Source: JAAYOS01 sp050950785
Lineage (GTDB): Bacteria > Bacillota > Clostridia > Oscillospirales > JAAYOS01
Length of the DNA: 64,000 nt
NCBI GenBank assembly: GCA_050950785.1
Contig: JBMNIG010000010.1
Span: 78,348-142,347, forward strand
Direction: 5' to 3'
Below, piece after piece: positions 53,764-62,842 of this stretch. The first letter of the stretch is position 1. Each line of letters opens with the position of its first letter. The position numbers and the translations under genes are program-made. The notes beneath the pieces are model-generated. The model was given only the letters and a program-made list of their open reading frames with translations, did no database searches and was not told the origin of the DNA.

Positions 53764-54102
53764 ATGAGCGAAATTGCAAAATCAGTAGGTCAACGAATTA
53801 GAAATTACAGAACACAACGGGGATTGAGCCAGGAAAAACTTGCGGAGTTGTCCGGCTGCCACCCGACATATATCGGCCAGGTTGAACGTGGCGAGAAAAA
53901 CGCAACGCTGGAAAGCATTGAGAAGATCGCCTCCGCGCTGAATGTATCTCTGTCAAAGCTCTTTGAGAAGCTGGGAGGTCAGGAGGACGAAACCAGGGAT
54001 ATCCCCCTTGAATGTTACGAATTTCTCTCCGCTAAAACCAAAGAGGAACAGGAACACCTTTACCGTATCTTGCTTGAAATGGACAAGTACAAGAGAAACT
54101 GA
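53764..54102 (+). CDS. XRE-family HTH regulator
   Basis: 112 residues from ATG 53764 (ATG 53752 is an alternative; both have close, weak SDs). Cro/C1 HTH at residues 8-65 (IRNYRTQRGLSQEKLAELSG, YIGQVERGEKNATLESIEKI), then a helical tail. Divergent from the SLOG operon and ahead of the mobilization genes, so it probably represses one or both promoters in 53582-53763. Confidence 0.9.
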   Translation: MSEIAKSVGQRIRNYRTQRGLSQEKLAELSGCHPTYIGQVERGEKNATLESIEKIASALNVSLSKLFEKLGGQEDETRDIPLECYEFLSAKTKEEQEHLYRILLEMDKYKRN

Positions 54103-54113
54103 ATATTACCGAG

Positions 54114-54145
54114 GATGCCGCCTATCACGGGCGGTATCTTTTTTT
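54114..54145 (+). terminator. Terminator of the XRE gene
   Basis: GATGCCGCC pairs with GGGCGGTATC, followed by seven T. Confidence 0.88.
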
Positions 54146-54172
54146 GCTCATTTTTTGCGAAAAATCAGCCAT

Positions 54173-54203
54173 TTTACCCCTTCCGAAGTGTAGTAAGGGT
54201 AAA
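54173..54203 (+). other. Candidate origin of transfer (oriT)
   Basis: Inverted repeat TTTACCC (54173-54179) / GGGTAAA (54197-54203) surrounding CCGAAGTGTAG (54183-54193), 145 bases before mobC and the relaxase. The same 11-base word recurs at 56993-57003 beside another inverted repeat, flanking the mobilization module. The nick site is not proven. Confidence 0.5.
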
Positions 54204-54347
54204 GGGGGAAAGAACGAAAGAGTTACGATAGCAAGCACAGCAAGTGAGTACCCACTTGCGATTTTTCCGTATTTTCAGGTCCCTTGCCCGAAAATGAAAA
54301 ATGCTTGTTGGGATATCCCAAACCCTTATACGAAACGGAGACGTTTT

Positions 54348-54677
54348 ATGGCAAACCGAAAGCGGAACATACAGATGAAATTTTGGGTCACGGAGGAAGA
54401 AAAACGCCTCATTGACGAGAAGATGAAGCTGCTGCCGACGCAGAGGTACGGCGCGTACCTTCGCAAGATGGCGATTGACGGATATATCATCTATATGGAT
54501 ATGTCAAACCTGAAAGAAATGAACAAGACCCTGTTCTCCATCGGCCGCAATATCAATCAGATCGCAAAGAAGCTAAACGCCGGAGGTCCCGCGTATCAGG
54601 CCGATATGGACGAGATACGGGAAAGGCTGGATCAGATATGGCAGTTACAAAGACGCATCCTATCAAGTCAACGCTGA
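54348..54677 (+). CDS. mobC: MobC-type relaxosome protein
   Basis: 109 residues from ATG 54348 (ACGGAGACG upstream). ANRKRNIQMKFWVTEEEKRL is a ribbon-helix-helix-like start and SIGRNINQIAKKLNAGGP the MobC core. Binds near oriT and helps the relaxase open the DNA. Overlaps the relaxase start by 40 bases. Confidence 0.92.
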   Translation: MANRKRNIQMKFWVTEEEKRLIDEKMKLLPTQRYGAYLRKMAIDGYIIYMDMSNLKEMNKTLFSIGRNINQIAKKLNAGGPAYQADMDEIRERLDQIWQLQRRILSSQR

Positions 54678-55966
54678 AAGCGGCCATTGACTATATCTGC
54701 AATCCCGAGAAAACGGACGGTAAGCTGCTCGTCTCTGCCTATGGCTGTGCCGCCGAAACTGCGGACATTGAATTTGCCTGGACCCGCCGCCATGCCATCG
54801 ACAAGGGGACGAACCTGGGCCGTCACCTAATACAAGCCTTTGAGCCCGGTGAGGTCTCACCCGAGGAAGCCCACGAGATCGGTATGCAGCTCGCAAAAGA
54901 GATTTTGGGCGGCAAGTATGAATTTGTGCTGACGACCCATATAGACAAGGATCACGTACACAACCACATCATTTTTAACGCCGTCAGCTTTGCGGATCAC
55001 AAGCACTACCATTCCAACAAACGGAGCTATCATGAAATCCGCCGCGTATCCGACCGGCTGTGCAAGGAACACGGTCTGTCCGTTGTCGTTCCCGGACAGG
55101 ACAAGGGCAAGAGCTATATTGAACACCAGGCAGAGAGGAACGGCACCAGCTATAAGGCAAAGCTGAAAGCGACCATTGACCGGCTCATTCCCACCTGCAA
55201 GGATTTTGAGGATTTGCTTGCCCGCCTGCAGCGTGAAGGCTATGAGATAAAGCGAGGAAAATATATATCCTGCCGCGCCTCCGATCAAGAGAGATTTACC
55301 CGAATGAAGACCCTGGGTATCGACTACACGGAGGAAGCCATCACCGCACGGATCGCCGGTGCCTCCCGCCCGTCCCGTCAGCCGAAGCAGCGCGACGACC
55401 GTATCCGTCTGCTGTATGACCTCCAGACAAAACAAGGAGGGCTCCAACACTGGGCGAAGATACAAAATCTGAAACTGGCCGCAAAGACCTTCGCCTGGCT
55501 GGAAGAACGCGGGATAGATAACTATGCCGATCTTGAAAGCAAGGCGGCCTCCATCACCGAGAAGCGGGACAGCTCCCATACCGAGATAAAGACCATCGAA
55601 GCAAGGAGCGCGGAGCTCGCCCTTGTGATGAAGCACGCCGCCACCTATCGGAAGCTGAAACCGATCTACGATCAATACAGACGGTCGGGAGATAAAGAGA
55701 AATTTATGCGAGGCCACGAAAGCGAGATCATTCTTTTTGAGGCCGCCACCCGTGAGCTCAAACGCCTGGGCGCCGTTCCGCTGCCGACGACCGAGAGTAT
55801 GAAGGCAGAGCTCGCCGCACTGAACGCCAAAAAGGAAAAGCTCCTTGCAGAGTATAAGACGGCGAGAAGTGAAGCCCAGGAATACGAGACCGTAAAAAAG
55901 AACGTGGATACTCTCCTGTCCGTCCCGAAGGACGACGAACCGAAGCGTACCCATCACATCGAATAG
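54638..55966 (+). CDS. mobA: MOBP-type relaxase/mobilization nuclease
   Basis: 442 residues. Catalytic Tyr probably in the N-terminal KAAIDYICNPEKT, and the three-histidine metal motif TTHIDKDHVHNHIIFNAV is intact. The central and C-terminal parts are helical and coiled coil (KAELAALNAKKEKLLAEYKT). Nicks oriT and stays bound to the transferred strand. ATG lies inside the end of mobC. Confidence 0.95.
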   Translation: MAVTKTHPIKSTLKAAIDYICNPEKTDGKLLVSAYGCAAETADIEFAWTRRHAIDKGTNLGRHLIQAFEPGEVSPEEAHEIGMQLAKEILGGKYEFVLTTHIDKDHVHNHIIFNAVSFADHKHYHSNKRSYHEIRRVSDRLCKEHGLSVVVPGQDKGKSYIEHQAERNGTSYKAKLKATIDRLIPTCKDFEDLLARLQREGYEIKRGKYISCRASDQERFTRMKTLGIDYTEEAITARIAGASRPSRQPKQRDDRIRLLYDLQTKQGGLQHWAKIQNLKLAAKTFAWLEERGIDNYADLESKAASITEKRDSSHTEIKTIEARSAELALVMKHAATYRKLKPIYDQYRRSGDKEKFMRGHESEIILFEAATRELKRLGAVPLPTTESMKAELAALNAKKEKLLAEYKTARSEAQEYETVKKNVDTLLSVPKDDEPKRTHHIE

Positions 55967-56018
55967 CCCCGCGCTTTTGCGGTGTTAGAATAAATTATAT
56001 TTCAGGAGGTATCACCCT

Positions 56019-56349
56019 ATGGAAAACAAACCCGCTATCATCGTGTCCGGCAACAAGAACAATATGCAGCCCTGGTATGAGGAAAAATGCAAGCGTGCCC
56101 TGGAAGAGCTCGCCCACCTTGCGGACACCATCCGCCGCCCCGGTGACGCACCGAACAACGGATGGCAAAGCAAACAGGAGGAAATGGAACATCACCTGGC
56201 CCTCGCCGTCAAGAGCGGTGCTCGTCCTCTCCATCGTATCCTGCGGACATAATGGCAATATCGAGCGTGAAGATATTGACCTGATCGTGGATGAAGGATA
56301 CGAAGGCTACAAGAAGGTGTTGGAGAAGATCACCCATGACGAGGCGTGA
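56019..56349 (+). pseudogene. Small mobile-element protein with apparent frameshift
   Basis: ATG 56019 after CAGGAGG starts NKPAIIVSGNKNNMQPWYEE ... QSKQEEMEHHLALAV; this frame stops at 56252. From about 56215 a second frame carries NGNIEREDIDLIVDEGYEGY and ends at 56349. Both halves look like real protein, so I read one gene of about 110 residues with a single-base indel near 56215-56230. If no indel exists, it is a 77-residue protein followed by an overlapping frame. Family unknown to me. Confidence 0.5.
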
Positions 56350-56668
56350 GGCGGTCGGGGCGTTTCTAAAAAACTGCCTGCTGCCGATCACAGCGGCGGT
56401 GCTGCTGTTCTTCATTTTTCGTTCCGCCTGCACAAAGGACGGGAGCGTGGACTATTTCCTCTTATGGCTCCTGTGCGGTCTGCCTTTTGGGATACACCGT
56501 ATGTTTCTCTGGATCATCCCCGGAGGCCGTTCCTTCGGCGGGAGCATTGCCGTCTTTGCCCTGAACTTTCTGATCGGCGCCGTTATCGGCGGTGTAGTCC
56601 TCGTATGGCGGCTCCTGGCCGCCGTGTGGTATGTGCCGCTGACAGTATACCGGCTGATAAAGGGGTAA
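56336..56668 (+). CDS. Small integral membrane protein (DUF6050-like)
   Basis: 110 residues from ATG 56336, overlapping the preceding frame's stop. Three hydrophobic helices: LLPITAAVLLFFIFR, YFLLWLLCGLPFGIHRMFLW, and a C-terminal VFALNFLIGAVIGGVVLVWR. Such proteins are common in Clostridia conjugative elements. The name DUF6050 is from memory. Confidence 0.65.
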   Translation: MTRREAVGAFLKNCLLPITAAVLLFFIFRSACTKDGSVDYFLLWLLCGLPFGIHRMFLWIIPGGRSFGGSIAVFALNFLIGAVIGGVVLVWRLLAAVWYVPLTVYRLIKG

Positions 56669-56793
56669 GACCCTGCATTATGGAAATGTGGAAAACTGCA
56701 AGGAGTTTACGCACATTCCCACAACGCCTGCTACTGCAAATATCTATCCTATCCTTTCCTATCCAAAAGAGAAAAAAGAGCATAAAAAAGACA

Positions 56794-56838
56794 GGGAGCG
56801 CAGCCCTCGGACAAACCGAGAAGCCGCGCTCCCTTTTT
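56794..56838 (+). terminator. Terminator of the mobilization operon
   Basis: GGGAGCGC (56794-56801) pairs with GCGCTCCC (56826-56833), inner CTCGG/CCGAG, then TTTTT. Confidence 0.9.
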
Positions 56839-56973
56839 GAGTTTATAAAAGTGTTGATTTTGACCTCTGTATGACCTCCACGGGAGAAGAAAACCTCCGT
56901 AAAGGAAAACATATAGCCTACCTTCCGAAAAGCCGATACAGGAGATTATTTGACCGTTTTTGAACCCCTACCA

Positions 56974-57003
56974 CTACACTTTTTCGATCTCTCCGAAGTG
57001 TAG
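56974..57003. other. Inverted repeat carrying the second CCGAAGTGTAG copy
   Basis: CTACACTT (56974-56981) pairs with AAGTGTAG (56996-57003). The word CCGAAGTGTAG matches the oriT candidate at 54183-54193. Lies between convergent modules. Confidence 0.5.
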
Positions 57004-57139
57004 CGGGGACAGGCTATCAGGATCACCCGGAAACTCTGCTTGCAGTCGTGGGTACAGCCACGGCAAACCTTGTTGTATTGCCGCCTGCCGTTCTCACCCA
57101 AGAAGAAGGACCACTCCTGCCTCCATTTCTTGCTCCTGC

Positions 57140-58507
57140 TCATAGGCTGCCATGCTCGGGCGTGCCGCGTCCTTCACGCGCCTTTTCGGGCGTGGGTCTT
57201 TCGGCACATTCCCGCTTTGCCTCGGCAAGACGTTCACGGATGGAGGGCTTTTCCTTTACCTCGTCACGGCGGCCGTTGTTGATCTGCCCGTCGATCATAG
57301 CGTAATCGTCCTCCACGGTCATTTCCGCCGTTTTGAGAGGATTGTCTCTTTCCTGCATTTCCGCGTTTGCTACGGCAAAGGCTCTGGTACCGTTTCCCAT
57401 AATAAGAAACTGTCGGTTGTCAGACTGATGGTGGACGCCGTAACCGGCTGCCTCCATTTGTTCTTTTGACAGATCGGTGAGGGCGAAGCTGCCGCGCGGG
57501 GTCTGGATACGCTCGCCGGTCAGATGGTCGTCCGGCTGTTCGGGACGCAGGGTGAGCTTTGCCTTGTCCTCTGCGATAGAGGTATCCTGTTTCGGATCGT
57601 ATCCCGTCTCGCGCTCATACTCGGCAATTCTGCCGGGGAGAACGTCGTCCCCGGTCTGTGCCATTTCCTCCAGCATTTCACGGAGGGCTGCGGTCTTGCC
57701 ATCCAGGAGAAGGTCGGCAATAAGCTCCTTCTGTTCGTGGGGTTCGGGGTGCTGTGCCGCGTACTGCGGATCGTGCTGACGGAAAAACTCGTCAAGATCA
57801 AAGGCAAGGTCTGTCGCCATATCCATTTTATCGTCCATCGTAAGCTCCGGTTCTTCATCCTCAAAATTCATAACACGGTATTCCTCCGGGATACTCTCGA
57901 TCTGTCCGTCGTATTCTTCATAGAAGCGGTCGCCTGTATCACGGACATAGCCGAAGTCGGTAAACTCGCCTCCTTCCTCCAGGGCAACGTCACGGCCGTA
58001 TGCCTCGTAGTCAAAATAGCTTTCCAGATAGGACGGAATCTCCATAGCGCCCAATTCCTCGATGTAATACCTTCCCAGGTCGTCGTGATCGTGGATACCG
58101 GGGTAAACGTCGTAGCAATCCAGGTTATAGGTCAGATTTATCAAATCCTCCAGACTGCGCGTATGCTCGCCCATTTCTATTGCTGCCTGGAACTGCTCGT
58201 ATTCGCTGGGGGTCATTTCATCCAGACGCGAAGCCAGATAATTGAGCTCGTCAAGGTTAACGTACTCGCCCAGCTTGTCATAGAGGCCGTCCACATAGCA
58301 ATCATAGTCGGTTACAAACCATTCCTCATAGACGCAGCCAAACTCGTCCGCCTGCCCGACACCGATACGCTCAAAGACCTTTTTCATTTCATCAGCGGTG
58401 GTGGGAAACTTGACCCATTCGCCCACAAGCTCGCCCTCATTGTATTTTCCCAGGTTGGTTATAAAGGCGGCAAAGGGATAATCTTTGTCATATTCATAGT
58501 TCGGCAT
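57140..58507 (-). CDS. ArdA-type antirestriction protein with C-terminal YodL/DUF4316-like region
   Basis: 455 residues, GGAGGTGC upstream of ATG 58507. Residues 5-165 are ArdA-like (AFITNLGKYNEGELVGEWVK, EEWFVTDYDC, LGEYVNLDELNYLASRLDEM, very acidic overall), a DNA mimic that blocks type I restriction enzymes during transfer. The rest includes an LTLRPEQPDDHL segment, DLSKEQMEAAGYGVHHQ and a C-terminal TAEMTVEDDYAMIDGQINNG region typical of proteins in such elements (DUF4316-like, from memory). Fusion of both in one frame. First gene after topB in the same direction. Confidence 0.82.
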   Translation of the reverse strand: MPNYEYDKDYPFAAFITNLGKYNEGELVGEWVKFPTTADEMKKVFERIGVGQADEFGCVYEEWFVTDYDCYVDGLYDKLGEYVNLDELNYLASRLDEMTPSEYEQFQAAIEMGEHTRSLEDLINLTYNLDCYDVYPGIHDHDDLGRYYIEELGAMEIPSYLESYFDYEAYGRDVALEEGGEFTDFGYVRDTGDRFYEEYDGQIESIPEEYRVMNFEDEEPELTMDDKMDMATDLAFDLDEFFRQHDPQYAAQHPEPHEQKELIADLLLDGKTAALREMLEEMAQTGDDVLPGRIAEYERETGYDPKQDTSIAEDKAKLTLRPEQPDDHLTGERIQTPRGSFALTDLSKEQMEAAGYGVHHQSDNRQFLIMGNGTRAFAVANAEMQERDNPLKTAEMTVEDDYAMIDGQINNGRRDEVKEKPSIRERLAEAKRECAERPTPEKAREGRGTPEHGSL

Positions 58508-58520
58508 ATATGCACCTCCT

Positions 58521-60604
58521 TCACTTGCTTTTTTTCTTCGGGAACTCCAGCTTAAATTTCACAAACTTTTCTCCCGTATCTTCCATAACTACGGTAGCGT
58601 CGTAGGTGTCGCCCTTCTTTTCGGACCACATACCTTTTACGGCGGTACGGCCTTTTTTCAAAAGGTCGGCCGCCATCTTCTTTGTCAGCTCCTTCTTGCG
58701 GGAAGTCCAGAAACGGTCATTCTTCCAGAGAACGAAGGAACAGGAACGATCGGAACACGCAAAATTGCTTTTGCCCTCATATACCGGCTTGCCGCAGCGG
58801 GGACAGTTGCCGATCACCTCTTTATCGGGGGCGAACAGTTTTTGTCCTTCCTCGGAAATATGGGAATAGGTCGATACGGTATCCTTCACCATAGTGCAGA
58901 TACCGTCTATAAATGCGGCGGGGTCTGCGCTGCCTTTTGCAATCTCCGTTAGTTTCTGCTCCCATTCTGCCGTGAGCATAGGAGAGGTCAGCGGCTCGGG
59001 GAGGATGGTTACAAGGTTCATACCCGCTTTTGTGGGAATGAGGTTTTTACCCTTGCGCTCCACAAATCCCGCTGATACCAGCTTTTCGATAATGGCCGCC
59101 CTGGTCGCAGGAGTTCCCAGACCTTTACGCTCGGCCTCGTCCGGCATATCTGCCTTGCCTGCGTTCTCCATAGCGGAGAGTAAGGTATCCTCGGTAAAGG
59201 GTTTCGGGGGCTGGGTGTAATGCTCGGTGATCTCTGCGGATACGTTATCGTAGGTCTCACCCTCGGTAAGCTCGGACAGATCGGCGCCGCCGTCCTCGTC
59301 CTCCGGCTTATTCTTCAGGGAAGAACGGAAGATACGCTCGATCTCGCGCCATCCTTCGGAGAGGATATGCTTGCCTTTTGCCGTGAAGGTATGACCGCCG
59401 CACTCAAAGGAGGTCGTCACGTTCTCATAATGGAATGGCTCCGCAGAGGCACAAAGCAAACGACAACATACCAACAGGAACAAATTGCGCTCGCCCACAG
59501 GCAAAGCGGAAATATCCGCTTTTTCGGTCTCCATCGTGGGAATGATAGCGTGGTGGTCGGTCACGTCCTTGTCGGATACCATAAGCTCCACAAGAGGATA
59601 GAAGCTGCTGCACTTATCAAAGGGCGGCACCTTCGCCGCAAGGTGGATCACACAGGAAGCAGTCTCCGCCATGTCGGAGGTGAGATAGCGACTGTCGGTA
59701 CGGGGATAGGTAAGCAACTTCTTTTCATAAAGGCTTTGCGCGTAATCAAGGGTCTGCTTTGCCGTGTACCCGAAAATGCGGTTGGCCTCTCTCTGCAGGG
59801 TGGTGAGGTCGTACAGCTTGGGAGGCTGTTCTTTCTTCTGTTCACGCTTAACAGAAACGCACACGGCGGATCTGTCGGCGCAAGCGGTTTTGACATTCTC
59901 GGCATCCTCCGGGGAGACGATCTTTTCCGAAACGGCCTCCACACCGTTCACCTTCAGGCGCACGTGATGATATTTTTCCTTGCGGAACATCATCGTTTTT
60001 GCCTCGCGCTCGGCAAGCATAGCCAGGGTCGGGGTCTGCACTCGTCCCACGTTCAAAGTACGGTGATACAGAACGGAGAAAAGACGGGTGGCATTGATAC
60101 CCACCAGCCAATCCGCTTTTTGTCTGCAAAGTGCGGATTGATACAGAGCGTCATACTCCGCGCCCGGTCGCAGGTCACTCATACCCTCACGGATCGCGCT
60201 GTCCTCCATAGAGGAAATCCAAAGACGCTGAATAGGTTTGTTACAGCCGGTCATTTCATAGACCAAACGGAAAATGAGCTCACCTTCGCGTCCTGCGTCG
60301 CAAGCATTGACGACGGTATCCACGTCGGGGCGGTTCATAAGGGTACGGAGATTTTCAAAGGCCGCCTCCTTGCCGGGGGCGATCACATAGCGGAAGGGCT
60401 CGGGAAGAATGGAAGGTCGTCATAGCGCCATTTCTTGAAATTATCGTTATAGCCCGCCGCGTCCATCGGGGAAACAAGGTGGCCCACGCACCAGGAAACG
60501 ATGTACCCATTCCCCTGAAAAGAGCCATCGGCCCCGGATTTTACACCCAGGGCCGAAGCGATAGATTTTGCTACACTCGGTTTTTCTGCGATAATCAGCT
60601 TCAT
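58521..60604 (-). pseudogene. topB: DNA topoisomerase III, one frameshift
   Basis: ATG 60604 starts MKLIIAEKPSVAKSIASALG (Toprim Glu); frame 1 ends in WRYDDLPFF at about 60400. Frame 2 resumes with APGKEAAFENLRTLMNRPDV and DAGREGELIFRLVYEM and runs to 58521. One missing base in the TTCTTCCCGAG stretch (about 60398-60406) accounts for it. Active Tyr in LLTYPRTDSRYLT; C-terminal zinc ribbon CPRCGKPVYEGKSNFAC. Total about 694 residues, as expected. Conjugative-element topoisomerase; the frameshift may be a sequence error. Confidence 0.88.
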
Positions 60605-61821
60605 TCGATATCCTCCGTTTCATCGGTCGTATCCGTGTCGGTATCTTCCTCGATCAGATATTCTTCATCCTCCAGGTCAAAGTCGTCGATCTCGGAAGGT
60701 ACTTTTGTTGTTTTTGCCTTTCTTCTTTACCACAAGGGAATAGAAGGCCGCGCCGCCACCGCCTGCCAGGATCACAAGCACAAGGACGATCATACCGGCG
60801 TTTCCGCCCTTCTTATCGTCTGCCGGAGGCTCGGGATCGGTCGGTTCCGTAGGCTCCTGGGGTTTGGGCTCCACACCTGCACACTCGGTCATATTCGCCA
60901 TACAGAGCGCACGAAGCCGTTTTAATGGCACCCGCCGCGCATTTATCCGGAACAGGAACAGACGACAGGCTCCGTTTCGGTCTCTGCCGTCCCTCCATAA
61001 GTGCCATAAGGTCGGCTTCATCCACCTGGTTCAAGAAATGTACGGTATATTCGCCCTCGTCGTCACGGTCGATAATGAGATAGAACACGTTACCGTTTTT
61101 GGTCTGTACCGTAATGAACTGCTTGCCGCTTTCCTCGCTGCTGCCGATATCGTCAATGAGGGTCATATTTCCGTCAGGTGTGAGAGCGTTGCTGTTGCTG
61201 CCCTATCTCTCCCATATCTCCAAACATACCGCCGAACATATCAAGCAGCCCCGCCAGCATATCGAAATCAAGGGAGAAGGAGGGCTCGCCGCCTGTATCC
61301 GGCTCCGTGTCGATGGGCTTATCCGTTACGGTGAGATAATCGGAATGAACGTAACCGATACGTTCAGGCAGAAGCCACCATGATCCATTCGCCGTCTGTG
61401 CCGATCACGTCCACGGTCTCGCCTGTTCTCAAGCTGGGTAAAGGCCCTGTTATCAAGACCGGCTCCCGTTCTCAACGTTCAATCGGGCTCCGTTTGTGGT
61501 GACGGTTCCAACCTGTCCGGGTGACCTTTCTTCCTCCGAAACATTACCCATGCCGCCCGATGAAGGATAGAACAGTATCCATAATGGCGTCAAGGTCAAT
61601 GTCGGAAAGGTCGATCCCCTCCAAAAGAGAAAGATATTCCTCCGGTATCTGAAACTCGATATCCGCCGCTCCTTCGGTGGGCTCGGTATCCTCGATAATG
61701 GCGGTTTCCTCGTAATCTGCGCCGCCGTTACTTGCGAAGGCGGTTCATAGAAAAAGCGGTGGTACACATCACCACCGCCAAAAGACAGGTCAAAAAGTCG
61801 AAACATTCCTTTACGCTTCAT
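60601..61821 (-). pseudogene. DUF4366-type (CD1107-like) secreted membrane protein, several frameshifts
   Basis: Pieced together across frames: signal peptide (FLTCLLAVVMCTTAFSM, about 61750-61800), GADYEETAIIEDTEP, SH3-like part (TVTTNGARLNVENG, then GTDGEWIMV and YVHSDYLTV), DDIGSSEESGKQFITVQTKN, VHFLNQVDEADLMALMEG, a cysteine segment (KCAAG ... ALCMANMTECAG), a Pro/Glu linker, a transmembrane helix (AGMIVLVLVILAGGGGAAFY) and an acidic tail ending at 60601, with its TGA overlapping the topB ATG. At least six single-base indels are needed. Standard neighbour of topB in such elements. Confidence 0.75.
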
Positions 61822-62084
61822 CGTTCATATCCTCCGTTTCCTCGGGCTTGGCTCCGCTGTCCGCCGCCATCATATCCTCGGGCAGCGTAATGAGGCCGCT
61901 TGCGTATGCCTTCAGGAATGGCGGTGAGCTCCTTGTTATCCATCTTCACGGCCTTAACCATACGGACGATCTCCAGGTTTTCTTCCTCTGCAAGCTGCGC
62001 CTCCAGGGAACGCTAGCTTTTTCTGCAGTTTCCGCGATTTTTTTCTTTCGTTTTCGCAATGCGGATTTTATCAACAGTTGCCAT
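61811..62084 (-). pseudogene. DUF4315-type small protein, frameshifted
   Basis: ATG 62084 (AAAGGAG upstream) begins MATVDKIRIAKTKEK; the continuation LEAQLAEEENLEIVRMVKAV, KMDNKELTAI, ASGLITLPEDMMAADSG and a stop at 61811 is found in shifting frames. About 90 residues, coiled coil. DUF4315 proteins sit between the C40 peptidase/PAPS-like genes and DUF4366 in CTn-type elements. Two or three indels. Confidence 0.7.
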
Positions 62085-62101
62085 AGATTAAATATCTCCT
62101 T

Positions 62102-62829
62102 TCAAAAATCGTCTTTCCAAGAATAGTTACGTCCCAGACCCTTGACCGTTTTGAGATTAGGCCGGGCGTTATCCTCCAGGGGCGATAGCACGACCGGAAC
62201 AGGTCCGGGTGCTGCTCCCGAAGGTCGATGATTTCCTCCGCCCGCATACTCGGGCAGAAAAAGCAGGAGGATTTACCGGGCTGCGGCAAGCCTGCCGCCC
62301 TCGATCTCCCCGGATACAATCCTCCCGGTTCCATCCCCATTCCATCAGGGGATTACCACTTGCTGTATTTGGGGTCTGCCAGGTCCCGCAGCAGGACCTT
62401 ATCACTTCGGTATTGGTCGCCTGCGTCATGAGCCGATGAACTTTAACCGACCTTTTTTTCCCGCCTGCTCTCCACACCTCACGGCAAGGAGGATAGTTGT
62501 TGCAAAACTTCTCCTGCGGACCGATCTTGTGTTTTAAGGAACAGCGTTTGAAGCCATAGGCGATTGACGGAAGTGTTCCGCTTTGCAGACATTCAATCCT
62601 CCAGCGTCAGCCTCCGTCCTTCGTGGTCTTATATACCCGCGTGATCTTCGGCATACCGTGACTTTCAAGCCATCTATCCATAACGTCAAGATAGGTGTGT
62701 GTGCGGATGCTCGCCGCCCGTATCCGCAAAGAGGATCAGGTCCACGGGGATACGGTGCTTTTGCAGCCCCACAAGTAAGGCGGTGCTGTTCGCGCGCCGC
62801 CGCCATAGGAAACGATATTAAATCAAGCT
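62102..62829 (-). pseudogene. PP-loop phosphoadenosine phosphosulfate reductase-like protein, frameshifted
   Basis: After GGAGGTG (about 62829-62835) the frames give IVSYGGGA(N)STALLVGLQK (PP-loop SxGGxxST), IPVDLILFADTGGEHPHTYL, KAEHFRQ, GPQEKFCNNYPPC, PLMEWGWNREDCI, LPQPGKSSCFFCPSMRAEEI, IDLREQHPDLF and GRNYSWKDDF, stop at 62102. This is the PAPS-reductase/DndC-like adenylyl-binding family with a CxxC pair, often carried by conjugative elements; function there is unknown. At least six indels break it. Confidence 0.7.
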
Positions 62830-62842
62830 CACCTCCGATCAA

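Noticed and set aside
54857..55957. 366-codon minus-strand frame
   Set aside because: Antisense shadow of the relaxase, which has the HxDxxHxHNH-type metal motif.
57524..60425. Two long plus-strand frames (57524-58555 and 59220-60425)
   Set aside because: Antisense to the ArdA fusion and topoisomerase III genes; no SD and no recognisable domains.
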